Counted from the first letter of the stretch, positions 53,350 through 62,855 are shown. The stretch is DNA of 64,000 nucleotides from Bradyrhizobium sp. LTSP849 (GCF_000938255.1 NZ_JYMR01000011.1:1-64000); one strand, 5' to 3'. Numbers and translations are program-made. The notes: generated from the sequence alone by a model not told the origin.

Positions 53350-53613
53350 TTATTTTTCCGTGCCCGGCACGAGCTTGCCGTTCACGACATGGGCGGGAAA
53401 ATAGGTCGAATTCGGCACGGCGCCGGAGAAATGCGCGAAACCGATCAGCCCCGCGATCACCAGCACCAGCGCCGCCAGAGCCAGGCGCGCGACGACGGTG
53501 ATCGGCCAGGACGTTTGCACGAACAGGCCGGAACGGGTGGCGGCCAGGAACAGCGCATAGACGGCAAAGGGGATGAGGAAAATTCCGATCTCGGTCAGCA
53601 CCGGCCGGATCAT
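53350..53613 (-). CDS. DUF6111-like small membrane protein
   Basis: The 87-residue protein has two helices (IGIFLIPFAVYALFLAATRS and LALAALVLVIAGLIGFAHFS) and a conserved-looking tail (NSTYFPAHVVNGKLVPGTEK). This arrangement recalls DUF6111, a family of unknown function found next to the same neighbours. ATG 53613 overlaps the NUDIX gene stop (ATGA). Confidence 0.75.
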   Translation of the reverse strand: MIRPVLTEIGIFLIPFAVYALFLAATRSGLFVQTSWPITVVARLALAALVLVIAGLIGFAHFSGAVPNSTYFPAHVVNGKLVPGTEK

Positions 53614-54281
53614 GATGCGTAGATCCGCTCATAAAGCACACGCAGCATGCCGGCTGTCGCGCCCCAGATGTAGCGCTCCGCGAACGGCATCGCGTAGTAA
53701 AACCGCTCCAAGCCGCGGAATTCCTTGCTGTGCATCTGGTGGTTTGCCGGATTCATCAGGAAGGATAGCGGCACTTCGAACGCGTCATCAACCTCGGAAT
53801 GGTTGATGGTGAGCTGAAAACCCGGCCGCACCCTGGCGACGGTGGGCAGGATGCGGAAACCGAAGCCGGTGCCGTAGAGATCGAGATAGCCGATCGGCCC
53901 GACGAAATCGCGCGACAGCCCGACCTCCTCCTCGGCCTCGCGCAGCGCCGCATCGAGCGGCGACGAATCGGTCGCGTCGATCTTGCCGCCGGGAAAGGAG
54001 ATCTGGCCGGCGTGGTCGTTGAGATGCGCCGAGCGTTGCGTCAGCAAGATGGTCGGCTCGGGATGGTCGACCACCGCGATCAGGACTGCAGCCGGGCGCA
54101 CCGGCTGCTCGCGCGCGACGATCTCGAGCATCTTGTCGGTGCCGGGATCGCCCGAGGCCGGAATGATGTTCGGATCGTAGAGCCCGGGCGGAACGTCGAA
54201 GCCGAGCCGCGCCCTGGAGCGGGCGAAAAAATCCGCCGCACTGATCGCGACGGGCTCGTTCCTCAGGATAGGCTTGTTCAA
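53610..54281 (-). CDS. CoA pyrophosphatase (NUDIX hydrolase)
   Basis: The 223-residue protein has the NUDIX box GGKIDATDSSPLDAALREAE followed by EEVGL, preceded by the UPF0035 signature LTQRSAHLNDHAGQISFPGG that marks CoA pyrophosphatases. They split CoA or oxidised CoA to 4'-phosphopantetheine and ADP. The start is TTG 54281, sharing bases with the stop of the upstream gene (TTGA), so translation is likely coupled. Confidence 0.92.
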   Translation of the reverse strand: MNKPILRNEPVAISAADFFARSRARLGFDVPPGLYDPNIIPASGDPGTDKMLEIVAREQPVRPAAVLIAVVDHPEPTILLTQRSAHLNDHAGQISFPGGKIDATDSSPLDAALREAEEEVGLSRDFVGPIGYLDLYGTGFGFRILPTVARVRPGFQLTINHSEVDDAFEVPLSFLMNPANHQMHSKEFRGLERFYYAMPFAERYIWGATAGMLRVLYERIYAS

Positions 54282-54889
54282 AGCGCGGCCCTCACCTGCT
54301 CCGCGTCGGCCATGGCGAAGAATTCGCCGGCCGACTCGACACCGAACATCGGCTGGCCATCGACCATCCGCTCCTCGCCCATGTCAACCAGATCGTAATA
54401 GAGCGCGCGGGTGACCTTGGCCCAGAGATCGGCGCGAACGTGCAGATAGGGCGTCAACCCGCCGTCCTTCGCCTGCTCGAAACGGAGCCGGTGCGCGCCA
54501 TCGCAGGTCACCCAGTCGTCGACATTGGTGCGGAAGCGCAGCACGCGATGGTTGTCCTCGTCATCCTTCTGCATCTCGACCGCCATGAACGGCGCGTCGT
54601 CGACGCGAATGCCGACCTTCTCCACCGGCGTGACGAGGAAATGCTTGTCGCCTTCGCGCTTCAGGATCGTCGAGAACAGGCGCACCAGCGGAAGCCGCCC
54701 GATTGGCGTGCCCATGTAGAACCATGTACCATCGATGCCGATTCGAATGTCGAGATCGCCGCAAAACGGCGGATTCCACAGATGTACCGGAGGTAGTCCT
54801 TTTTTGACGCCTTCGGCATTGGCAGCGACTTTGGCGGCGGCAGTCAGCCCCTCAAGACCACGATCGGCGCTCTGCCCTTGGTTCGCCAT
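54278..54889 (-). CDS. DUF1285 family protein
   Basis: The 203-residue protein belongs to DUF1285: HLWNPPFCGDLDIRIGIDGT, then FYMGTPIGRLPLVRLFSTIL and RFRTNVDDWVTCDGAHRLRF. Its structure class is known but its function is not. No signal or membrane segment. ATG 54889 is used; an ATG at 54910 is possible. It is the first gene of the group leading to cca, divergent from the MoxR operon. Confidence 0.85.
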   Translation of the reverse strand: MANQGQSADRGLEGLTAAAKVAANAEGVKKGLPPVHLWNPPFCGDLDIRIGIDGTWFYMGTPIGRLPLVRLFSTILKREGDKHFLVTPVEKVGIRVDDAPFMAVEMQKDDEDNHRVLRFRTNVDDWVTCDGAHRLRFEQAKDGGLTPYLHVRADLWAKVTRALYYDLVDMGEERMVDGQPMFGVESAGEFFAMADAEQVRAAL

Positions 54890-55201
54890 GGTTTGCCCTG
54901 ACTTTGTCATTTGTCGCGGATGTCGTTTGGCACGATTGGTGCAGGTCTGATTTCTAAGTCTACGTTGTGTGTCGGTGCGCGGTTCCACCCCGGATTAGTC
55001 CGGTGTGGAGTTCGCCACTTCGTGATGCCCTACATAACCCTAAGCCGATAAGGTGGGGATAGGTTAATTCAACGAATACATGGCCTTCCTGCAAGTCTAG
55101 CATGGGGCCCGAGAGATCAAGTCAATAGATCACGAGATCGCGTGACGACAGGCGATTTGACGACGCAGAATAGCCGCGTGGCAGGCTTAAGGAGCTAACG
55201 G
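54890..55201. other. Divergent promoter region, no gene
   Basis: This 312-base region separates DUF1285 (-) from the MoxR gene (+). It is relatively A/T rich around 55025-55090, with GGTTAATTCAAC and a TCACG-N6-CGTGA dyad near 55134-55149. AAGGAG lies at 55189-55194 before the MoxR ATG. No small gene or repeat is supported. Confidence 0.5.
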
Positions 55202-56200
55202 ATGGCGGAAAGTGTCGAGAAACTCGAGGACGGAATCGTCCGTTCGGCCGAGCAGGTGTCGAGTCAGGTTCGCGCAGCGAAGGACGCGATCGCGTCCGTC
55301 ATCTTCGGCCAGGATCGCGTGATCGAGAACACGCTGGTCACCATCCTCTCCGGCGGCCACGCGCTGCTGATCGGTGTGCCCGGCCTTGCCAAGACCAAGC
55401 TGGTCGAGACGCTCGGTGTCACGCTCGGTCTCGACGCCAAGCGCGTCCAGTTCACACCCGATTTGATGCCGTCGGACATTCTCGGCGCCGAAGTGCTCGA
55501 CGAGAGCAACGCCGGCAAACGCTCGTTCCGTTTCATCGCCGGCCCCATCTTCGCGCAGCTATTGATGGCCGACGAGATCAACCGCGCCAGCCCGCGCACG
55601 CAGTCGGCGCTGTTGCAGGCGATGCAAGAGCAGCACATCACCGTTGCCGGCGCGCGCCACGATCTGCCGAAGCCGTTCCATGTGCTCGCGACGCAAAACC
55701 CGCTGGAGCAGGAAGGCACCTATCCGCTGCCGGAAGCGCAGCTCGATCGCTTCCTGATGGAGATCGACGTCGATTATCCCGATCGCGACGCCGAGCGCCG
55801 CATCCTGTTCGAGACCACCGGCGCCGAGGAGACGCTGGCGAAGGGCTCGATGACCGCCGATGCGCTCATCACCGCGCAGCGACTGGTTCGCCGCCTGCCG
55901 GTTGGCGATTCCGTCGTTGAAGCCATCCTGTCGCTGGTGCGCGCGGCCCGTCCGGGTCCGGACAGCGGCGAGACCGGCAAGTTCATTGCCTGGGGACCTG
56001 GCCCGCGCGCCAGCCAATCGCTGATGCTCGCGGTGCGCGCACGCGCGCTGATCGACGGGCGTCTCGCGCCGTCGATCGACGACGTGCTCGACCTCGCCGA
56101 ACCTGTTCTGAAGCACCGCATGGCGCTGACCTTCCAGGCCCGCGCCGAAGGACGTACGATTCCGGACGTGATCCGGCAATTGAAGACACGGATCGGTTGA
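55202..56200 (+). CDS. MoxR-family AAA+ ATPase
   Basis: The 332-residue protein has Walker A GVPGLAKTK at 58-66, Walker B LLMADEINRA at about 120-129, and the sensor FHVLATQNPLEQEGTYPLPE that marks MoxR. These ATPases act as chaperones for assembly of metal centres or membrane complexes, often with DUF58 and vWA proteins, as here. The stop overlaps the next ATG. It heads a set of four genes. Confidence 0.92.
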   Translation: MAESVEKLEDGIVRSAEQVSSQVRAAKDAIASVIFGQDRVIENTLVTILSGGHALLIGVPGLAKTKLVETLGVTLGLDAKRVQFTPDLMPSDILGAEVLDESNAGKRSFRFIAGPIFAQLLMADEINRASPRTQSALLQAMQEQHITVAGARHDLPKPFHVLATQNPLEQEGTYPLPEAQLDRFLMEIDVDYPDRDAERRILFETTGAEETLAKGSMTADALITAQRLVRRLPVGDSVVEAILSLVRAARPGPDSGETGKFIAWGPGPRASQSLMLAVRARALIDGRLAPSIDDVLDLAEPVLKHRMALTFQARAEGRTIPDVIRQLKTRIG

Positions 56201-57144
56201 TGGCCGCAGATACCGGGCACACAGCGAAGGAGATTGTAGCGATCCGACGTGCCGATGGCGAAAGCCGTACGCTCGCCGCTTCGCTCCCGCGCCTGGTGCT
56301 CGAGGCCCGCCGTATCGCCGCCAACGTCATCCACGGCCTGCACGGTCGCCGCCGCGCCGGCTCCGGCGAAAACTTCTGGCAATACCGCCGCTTCGTTTCC
56401 GGCGAGCCGTCGCAGAACGTCGACTGGCGCCGCTCGGCGCGTGACGACCATCTCTATGTCCGCGAGCTTGAATGGGAAGCCTCGCACACGGTCTGGATCT
56501 GGCCCGACCGTTCGCCTTCGATGGCCTTCGCTTCGAAGACTGCGCGTGAATCCAAGCTCGAGCGCACGCTGATTGTCGCCTTCGCGCTGGCCGAGTTGCT
56601 GGTCTCCGGCGGCGAGCGCGTCGGCATTCCCGGCCTGATGGCGCCGACCGCAAGCCGCAGCGTCATCGACAAGATGGCGCAGGCGATGCTGCATGACGAT
56701 GCCGATCGGCTGAGCCTGCCGCCATCCTTCGTCCCCTCGGCGCTGGCCGAGATTATCGTCTTGTCGGATTTCTGGTCGCCGATCCCGGAGATCAAAACCA
56801 CGCTCGCAGGTCTGTCCGGATCGGGCGCGCACGGCACGATGGTCCAGGTCGTCGATCCCGCCGAAGAGAGCTTCCCTTATTCCGGCCGCGTCGAGTTCGT
56901 CGAGCCCGAAGGCTTTGGCGTGATCACCGCCGGCCGCGCCGAAAGCTGGGCCCAGGACTACACCGCGCGGCTCGCGCTGCATCGCGACCAGATCCGCGCC
57001 GAAACCAACAAGCTCGACTGGCTGTTCACGACACATGCGACCGACCGCTCGGCCGCCGAGCTGCTGCTGTTCCTCCATGCCGGCATGCAGGTGAGCAAGT
57101 CGGGCGCCCGCACCACGACGATCAAGGCGGGGCCGGCCGCATGA
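56200..57144 (+). CDS. DUF58 domain-containing protein
   Basis: The 314-residue protein has the DUF58 core GENFWQYRRFVSGEPSQNVD and WRRSARDDHLYVRELEWEAS, a vWA-like fold. There is no membrane helix, unlike longer DUF58 proteins. Such proteins are partners of MoxR. It shares TGATG with MoxR and ATGA with the next gene, so all three are translationally linked. Confidence 0.9.
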   Translation: MAADTGHTAKEIVAIRRADGESRTLAASLPRLVLEARRIAANVIHGLHGRRRAGSGENFWQYRRFVSGEPSQNVDWRRSARDDHLYVRELEWEASHTVWIWPDRSPSMAFASKTARESKLERTLIVAFALAELLVSGGERVGIPGLMAPTASRSVIDKMAQAMLHDDADRLSLPPSFVPSALAEIIVLSDFWSPIPEIKTTLAGLSGSGAHGTMVQVVDPAEESFPYSGRVEFVEPEGFGVITAGRAESWAQDYTARLALHRDQIRAETNKLDWLFTTHATDRSAAELLLFLHAGMQVSKSGARTTTIKAGPAA

Positions 57145-59954
57145 TGGGATTGCCGCTCGCCTTCACCGAACCGCTGCTCCTGATCGGCCTCGTCAGCCTG
57201 CCGGTGCTGTGGTGGCTGTTGCGGGTGATGCCGCCGCGGCCGCGCCGCATCGAGTTTCCGCCGACGCGACTGCTGTTCGACATCGCGCCTCGGGAAGAGA
57301 CACCCTCGCGGACGCCGTGGTGGCTGACCGCGCTGCGCCTCTTGGCTGCGGCGCTCGTGATCTTCGCCGCCGCCGGCCCGATCTGGAATCCGCCAACGGG
57401 CCTCGCCGCCAGCAAGGCGCCGCTGATGATCATGTTCGACGACGGCTGGAGCGCCGCATCGAACTGGGACATCCGGATCAGGGCCGCCGACGAGCTGATC
57501 GCCAATGCCGACAACGACCGCCGCGCCATCGCGCTGGTGCCGTTGTCCGAGCCGAACCGCGACATCACCTTGATGCCGGCTGGCGCCGCGCGCGTCGCGC
57601 TGCGCCAGCTGACGCCAAAGCCCTATTCGATCGACCGCGTTGAAACCCTCACCGCGATCGACCGCTTCCTGAAAGCCACCGGCGACTGCGAGATCGCCTG
57701 GCTGTCTGACGGCGTCGACACCGGCCGCGGCGAAGAATTCGTGCAAGCCCTCGGCAAGACCATAGGGGATCGCAGCTTGACGGTGTTCGAAGGCGGCACC
57801 TCCTCCCCGATGGCGCTGGTCGCTGCAGAAAACGCAGCGGCGAAAATGACGGTGAAGGTGCTGCGCACCGACAGCGGTATTGCTGCCGGCACGGTTCGCG
57901 CGCTCGACCAGAAGGCGTCGCCGATCGGCGAAGCCCGCTACACCTTCGGGCCGCAGGACAAGGAGACCGAGGCGGCGTTCGACCTGCCGGTCGAGCTGCG
58001 CAACGACATCGCCCGGCTCGAGATCTCCGGCGAGCGTTCGGCCGGCGCGGTGCAGCTGCTCGACAAGCGCTGGCGTCGCCGCGCCATCGGCATCGTCTCG
58101 GGCGCGAGCAGCGAGACCGCACAGCCGCTGCTGGCGCCGACCTTCTATCTCACCCGCGCGCTGGCGCCGTTCGCCGATGTGCGGCTGGCCGACAAGGGCT
58201 CGCCGCAGCAGGGCATCACGCAATTCCTCGACCAGAAGCTGCCGATGATCATCCTCGCCGACGTCGGCACCATTGCGCCCGAGCTGCGCGAACGTCTCAA
58301 TGCCTGGGTCGACCAGGGCGGCGTGCTGGTGCGGTTCGCGGGGCCCCGGCTGGCGCAGGCCGAAGACGATCTCGTTCCGGTCAAGCTGCGCAAGGGCGGC
58401 CGCACGCTCGGCGGCAGCCTGACCTGGGAGAAGCCGCAGCATCTCGCCACCTTCGCGGCCGACGGTCCTTTTGCCGGCGTCGTGGTTCCCAAGGACGTCA
58501 CCGTGAGCCGCCAGGTTCTGGCCGAGCCCGATGCAGTGCTCGCCACCAAGAGCTGGGCCTCGCTCGAAGACGGCACGCCGCTCGTCACCGGCGAGCATCG
58601 CGGCAAGGGACTGGTCAGCCTGTTCCATGTCAGCGCCGACATGCGCTGGTCGGATCTGCCGATGTCGGGCACCTTTGTCGAAATGCTGAGGCGGGTCGTC
58701 GACATGTCCGGCTACACGTCCAAACCCGGTGCCGGTGTCGCCGGCGAAGCCAATGCCGAGACGCTGGCGCCGCTGCGCATGATGGACGGCTTCGGCGCCT
58801 TCGGGCCGCCGCCGGCCACCGCAAAGCCGCTAACGGCTGATTATCGCGACCGCGCCACGCCGGATCATCCGCCCGGCTTTTACGGTCCGGCAGAAGGACC
58901 GCTCGCCGTGAACACACTCGCTAGCGCCGACCGCATCGCAGCCCTCAACACCGCGAGCCTGCGTGCGCGGCACGCCACCTACACCAATGCCGAGCCGCGC
59001 GACTTGCGCGGCTGGCTGCTGTCGACATCGCTGGCGCTGTTCCTGGTCGACGCCATCATCGTTGCGCTGCTCGGCGGCGGTCTTGCCGCGCTGCTGCGCC
59101 GGCGCGCCGCGCCCGCCATGATCGTGCTCGGGCTGGTGCTAGCGGGCCTGCTGTCGTTCGCGCCGACGCCATCGCGCGCCGACAGCGCATCGGACGAGTT
59201 CGCGATGAAGGCGGTGTCGCAGACCCGGCTCGCCTATGTCGTCACCGGCAATGCCGACGTCGATTCCATCGTCAAGGCCGGCATGTCCGGCCTGACGCTG
59301 TTCCTGGCGCAGCGCACCGCGCTCGAGGCCGGCGATCCCGTCGGCATCGATCCCGCGCGCGACGAGCTCGCCTTCTTCCCGCTGATCTACTGGCCGATCG
59401 TGCCGGGCGCGCCGAAACCGCCGCAGGACGCCATCAACAAGATCGACGCCTATATGAAGCAGGGCGGCACCGTGATCTTCGACACCCGCGACGCGGTCGA
59501 AGCGCCGCCCGGCGAGAACGGCGCCTCGCAGACGCCGGGCATGCAGACCTTGCGCGAGATCCTGTCCTCGCTTGACGTGCCCGAGCTCGAGCCGGTGCCG
59601 CGCGAGCACGTGCTGACCAAGACCTTCTATCTGCTGCGCGACTTCCCCGGCCGCTTCAACTCGGGCCAGACCTGGGTCGAAGCGCTGCCACGCGAGGATG
59701 ACGACGAGAGCGCGCAAAAGCCCGCACGCGGCGGTGACGGCGTCTCGCCGATCATCATCACCTCGAACGACCTTGCGGGCGCCTGGGCACTCCGTCCCGA
59801 CGGCCAGCCGATGCTGCCGCTCACGCCAGGCGAGCCGCGCCAGCGCGAATTCGCTTACCGCGCCGGCGTCAACATCGTGATGTACACGCTGACCGGCAAC
59901 TACAAAGCCGACCAGGTGCACGCACCGGCCCTGATCGAACGGCTGGGGCAATGA
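57141..59954 (+). CDS. BatA-type membrane protein with DUF4159 domain
   Basis: The 937-residue protein starts with a BatA/aerotolerance N-terminal region: two helices (EPLLLIGLVSLPVLWWLLRV and ALRLLAAALVIFAAAGPIWN) and a vWA-like segment (APLMIMFDDGWSAASNW). A glutamine-amidotransferase-like part lies around residues 320-460 (ITQFLDQKLPMIILADVGTI). A helix pair near 625-675 precedes the C-terminal DUF4159 domain (from about 690, TRLAYVVTGNADVDSIVKAG). It is inner-membrane with domains in the periplasm and cytoplasm. Function unknown. Confidence 0.85.
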   Translation: MMGLPLAFTEPLLLIGLVSLPVLWWLLRVMPPRPRRIEFPPTRLLFDIAPREETPSRTPWWLTALRLLAAALVIFAAAGPIWNPPTGLAASKAPLMIMFDDGWSAASNWDIRIRAADELIANADNDRRAIALVPLSEPNRDITLMPAGAARVALRQLTPKPYSIDRVETLTAIDRFLKATGDCEIAWLSDGVDTGRGEEFVQALGKTIGDRSLTVFEGGTSSPMALVAAENAAAKMTVKVLRTDSGIAAGTVRALDQKASPIGEARYTFGPQDKETEAAFDLPVELRNDIARLEISGERSAGAVQLLDKRWRRRAIGIVSGASSETAQPLLAPTFYLTRALAPFADVRLADKGSPQQGITQFLDQKLPMIILADVGTIAPELRERLNAWVDQGGVLVRFAGPRLAQAEDDLVPVKLRKGGRTLGGSLTWEKPQHLATFAADGPFAGVVVPKDVTVSRQVLAEPDAVLATKSWASLEDGTPLVTGEHRGKGLVSLFHVSADMRWSDLPMSGTFVEMLRRVVDMSGYTSKPGAGVAGEANAETLAPLRMMDGFGAFGPPPATAKPLTADYRDRATPDHPPGFYGPAEGPLAVNTLASADRIAALNTASLRARHATYTNAEPRDLRGWLLSTSLALFLVDAIIVALLGGGLAALLRRRAAPAMIVLGLVLAGLLSFAPTPSRADSASDEFAMKAVSQTRLAYVVTGNADVDSIVKAGMSGLTLFLAQRTALEAGDPVGIDPARDELAFFPLIYWPIVPGAPKPPQDAINKIDAYMKQGGTVIFDTRDAVEAPPGENGASQTPGMQTLREILSSLDVPELEPVPREHVLTKTFYLLRDFPGRFNSGQTWVEALPREDDDESAQKPARGGDGVSPIIITSNDLAGAWALRPDGQPMLPLTPGEPRQREFAYRAGVNIVMYTLTGNYKADQVHAPALIERLGQ

Positions 59955-59962
59955 GCACCGTC

Positions 59963-60088
59963 GTCATCCTGAGGTGCGAGACCGGCGGTGCGCTCGCACC
60001 GCTGGGCGAGCCTCGAAGGATGGGCCACACCCACCGCCCGAGCATCCTTCGAGGCGCGTCGCAAGTGCGACGCGCTCCTCAGGATGAC
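59963..60088. repeat. Interspersed palindromic repeat family C, copy 2
   Basis: GTCATCCTGAGGTGCGAG at 59963 to CTCCTCAGGATGAC ending at 60088, with inner GCCTCGAAGGATG / CATCCTTCGAGGC arms as in copy 1 at 7988. It lies between two genes that are probably one operon and could fold in their shared mRNA. Confidence 0.85.
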
Positions 60089-60108
60089 GCCAACGTGCTG
60101 GATCTAAC

Positions 60109-62172
60109 ATGAATTACGGCATCGCTTTCACGCCGCTGGTTCCCGCGATCGTCCTGTGGATCGCGCTCGCCGCGATCGTGGTCATCGCCGGCGTGCTGCT
60201 GCTTGCACGGGCGCGCGGCACGGCCGTGCGCGTGGCAGCGCTGGCGCTGTTCCTGCTGGCGCTCGCCAATCCCTCGTTCACGCGCGAAGACCGCGATCCC
60301 CTCACCTCGATCGCCGCCGTCGTCGTCGACAAGAGCCCGAGCCAGAACTTTGGCAACCGCAATCGTGAAGCCGCGCAGGCGCAGGAGGCGCTGGTCGACA
60401 GCCTGAAGAAGATCAAGGGCCTCGAGGTTCGCGTCGTCGAGGCCGGACAGGCCGATGGCGAGACCGACGGCACAAGATTGTTTGGCGCTCTCGCCTCCGC
60501 GCTGGCGGATGTGCCGGTCGATCGCGTCGCCGGCGCGTTCCTGATCACCGACGGCCGCGTCCACGACATCCCGCCCAACGCCGCCGCGCTCGGCTTCCAG
60601 GCGCCGGTGCATGCGCTGATCACCGGGCAGAAGGACGAGCGCGATCGCCGCATCGCGGTCACGGCGGCGCCGCGCTTCGGCATCGTCGGCCAGAACCAGA
60701 CCATCACCTACCGGCTCGACGACCAGGGCGTCAGCAACGAGCGCGCCAAGGTCACGGTCCGCCGCGACGGCGAGGTCATCAACGAGCGCACGCTCTCAAG
60801 CGGCCAGACCGCCAGCGTCGACGTCGAGATCAAGCATGCCGGGCCCAACATCGTCGAGATCGAGGCCTCGCCGCTCGAGCGCGAGCTGACGCCGGTGAAC
60901 AACCGCGCCGTCGTCGCCATCGACGGCGTGCGTGACAAGCTGCGGGTGCTGCTGGTCTCCGGCGAGCCGCATTCCGGCGAACGCACCTGGCGCAATTTGT
61001 TGAAGTCCGACGCCAGCGTCGACCTCGTGCACTTCACCATTCTGCGTCCGCCGGAGAAGCAGGACGGCACGCCGATCAACGAATTGTCGCTGATCGCGTT
61101 TCCGACCCGCGAGCTGTTCCAGCAGAAGATCAACGAATTCCAGCTGATCATCTTCGATCGCTATGCCCGCCAAGGCGTGCTGCCGATCGCCTATTTCGAC
61201 AACATCGCGCGCTATGTGCGCTCGGGCGGCGCCGTGCTGGTCTCGGCCGGACCCGACTATGCCTCCAACACCAGCATCTGGCGCACGCCGCTGGATTCAG
61301 TGCTGCCGGCTGAACCCGTCGGCGTGACCGAGAAGCCGTTCTATGCGCATCTGTCGGATGTCGGCAAACGCCATCCGGTCACGCGCGGGCTGGAAGGCTC
61401 GGCATCCGAGCCGCCGCACTGGAGCCGCTTCTTCCGCACCGTCGACACCCGCAATTCCGTCAACCCGCCGGTGATGACGGGCGCTGACGGCAAGCCGCTG
61501 TTGTTCCTGACGCGCTTCGGTGAGGGCCGCGTCGCGCTCTTGCTCTCCGACCACATCTGGCTGTGGGCGCGCGGCTATGAGGGCGGCGGCCCGCATCTCG
61601 ATCTGCTGCGGCGGATGTCGCACTGGCTGATGAAGCAGCCGGACCTTGATGAAGAGGCGCTGCGCCTCCAGGTGCAGGGCAAGGACCTCGTGGTGGTGCG
61701 CCAGACCATGTCGGACAGCGTCCAGCCGGTGAGCGTGACCTCGCCCTCCGGCGTGTCGCGCGACCTGACGCTCAGCCCCGGCGACCCCGGCGAATGGCGC
61801 GCCAGCCTGCCGGCGAGCGAGCTCGGCCTGTGGCAGGCGACCGACGGCACGCTGAAGGCGCTGATCAATGTCGGCCCGACCAATCCGAAGGAATTTTCGG
61901 AAGTCACCTCCACGACCGATACCTTGAAGCCGCTGACACAGGCGACCGGCGGCGACGCGGTGCGCGTGGTCGACGGCTCCAGCGTCGAGCTGCCGCGCAT
62001 CGCGCCGGTACGCTCCGCCAGCATCTTCCATGGCGACGGCTGGATGGGCGTGCGGATGCGCGACGCCAGCGTGGTGAAAGGCGTCGGCGTGCTGCCGATC
62101 TTCGCCGGCCTGATCGGCCTATTGCTGCTGCTCGGCGCATTCGCCGCGACCTGGGTCCGCGAGGGACGCTAG
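60109..62172 (+). CDS. Large membrane protein with glutamine-amidotransferase-like fold
   Basis: The 687-residue protein has two N-terminal helices (VPAIVLWIALAAIVVIAGVL and VAALALFLLALANP), a vWA-like segment (AAVVVDKSPSQNFGNRNREA), an Ig-like middle (TVRRDGEVINERTLSSGQTA), a region like class I glutamine amidotransferases (residues about 280-480; VRSGGAVLVSAGPDY) without the catalytic Cys, and a C-terminal helix (VGVLPIFAGLIGLLLLLGAF). It is commonly the last gene of MoxR-DUF58-DUF4159 sets. ATG 60109 lies 20 bases after repeat C2. Confidence 0.8.
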   Translation: MNYGIAFTPLVPAIVLWIALAAIVVIAGVLLLARARGTAVRVAALALFLLALANPSFTREDRDPLTSIAAVVVDKSPSQNFGNRNREAAQAQEALVDSLKKIKGLEVRVVEAGQADGETDGTRLFGALASALADVPVDRVAGAFLITDGRVHDIPPNAAALGFQAPVHALITGQKDERDRRIAVTAAPRFGIVGQNQTITYRLDDQGVSNERAKVTVRRDGEVINERTLSSGQTASVDVEIKHAGPNIVEIEASPLERELTPVNNRAVVAIDGVRDKLRVLLVSGEPHSGERTWRNLLKSDASVDLVHFTILRPPEKQDGTPINELSLIAFPTRELFQQKINEFQLIIFDRYARQGVLPIAYFDNIARYVRSGGAVLVSAGPDYASNTSIWRTPLDSVLPAEPVGVTEKPFYAHLSDVGKRHPVTRGLEGSASEPPHWSRFFRTVDTRNSVNPPVMTGADGKPLLFLTRFGEGRVALLLSDHIWLWARGYEGGGPHLDLLRRMSHWLMKQPDLDEEALRLQVQGKDLVVVRQTMSDSVQPVSVTSPSGVSRDLTLSPGDPGEWRASLPASELGLWQATDGTLKALINVGPTNPKEFSEVTSTTDTLKPLTQATGGDAVRVVDGSSVELPRIAPVRSASIFHGDGWMGVRMRDASVVKGVGVLPIFAGLIGLLLLLGAFAATWVREGR

Positions 62173-62246
62173 TTGCCGGAACGACACATCGCGCGGCCAC
62201 TCGCGCGAGATCGCCTGACCGCCGTTGACATCCGCTGACTGATCGG

Positions 62247-62269
62247 GCGATGTTATAATATAACATCGC
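62247..62269 (+). promoter_or_regulatory. Zur box (23-bp palindrome)
   Basis: GCGATGTTATA, a central A, and the exact reverse complement TATAACATCGC make a perfect 23-bp palindrome. The core ATGTTATA-A-TATAACAT is that of the alphaproteobacterial Zur (zinc uptake regulator) site. It lies 45 bases upstream of a small exported-protein gene and the TonB-dependent receptor. Confidence 0.8.
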
Positions 62270-62314
62270 GACGCCAGGGGTTTGGCGCCTCGCGATGCGG
62301 GGTGGCGTTTCCAG

Positions 62315-62713
62315 ATGAAGTGGTTCCGGTCGAATATCAGGCACGGCGCCCGGCTCGCGATGTTCGCGATGCTGGTGCAATTCGCGCTGACGTTCGGCCA
62401 CAGCCACTGGTTCGCCCAGGCCGCGCCGCTAGCGCAGTCTCATCTGACCGACAGCGCCAAGACGACCGCCTCGATCGACCGCGCCGTCGTCCAGAAGCAA
62501 TCACCCGCCGGCCCCGATCGCGAGCAGCCGGGCGACGACAATTGCGCGATCTGCGCCGTCATCGCGTTGGCGGGCAGCGTCATGTCCGCGACGCCGCCTT
62601 TGCTGCTGCTGCCGCAGGCGGTCGAACTGCTCTACCGCACCACCGATGCCGAATTCGTCCATCTGAACTCGGCCCGCACGGCGTTCCAGCCGCGCGCCCC
62701 TCCCGTCTCCTGA
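62315..62713 (+). CDS. DUF2946-like small exported/membrane protein with CxxC
   Basis: The 132-residue product starts with a signal or anchor (ARLAMFAMLVQFALTFGHSH, ending WFAQAAP). A hydrophilic stretch follows, then DDNCAICAVIALAGSVMSAT, in which a CxxC lies at the start of a second hydrophobic segment. This is the layout of DUF2946 and related proteins often found beside metal receptors. With the Zur box upstream, a role in zinc handling is plausible. ATG 62315. Confidence 0.7.
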   Translation: MKWFRSNIRHGARLAMFAMLVQFALTFGHSHWFAQAAPLAQSHLTDSAKTTASIDRAVVQKQSPAGPDREQPGDDNCAICAVIALAGSVMSATPPLLLLPQAVELLYRTTDAEFVHLNSARTAFQPRAPPVS

Positions 62714-62855
62714 TCCCCATCGATTGAGCTGCCATCGGCATCGGCTGTTGCGCCGATCTCGCAAGGCTATCGAAATTGACCCGTCGCGTAACGACGGTGC
62801 GTGACGCCCGCAAAGCCTCGGAATGAGCGCGGCGGTGCGCAATCGGAATCAGGAC

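Noticed and set aside
56958-58628. 556-codon minus-strand frame in the MoxR operon
   Set aside because: Lies opposite DUF58 and DUF4159 genes that have clear domains and overlapping starts.
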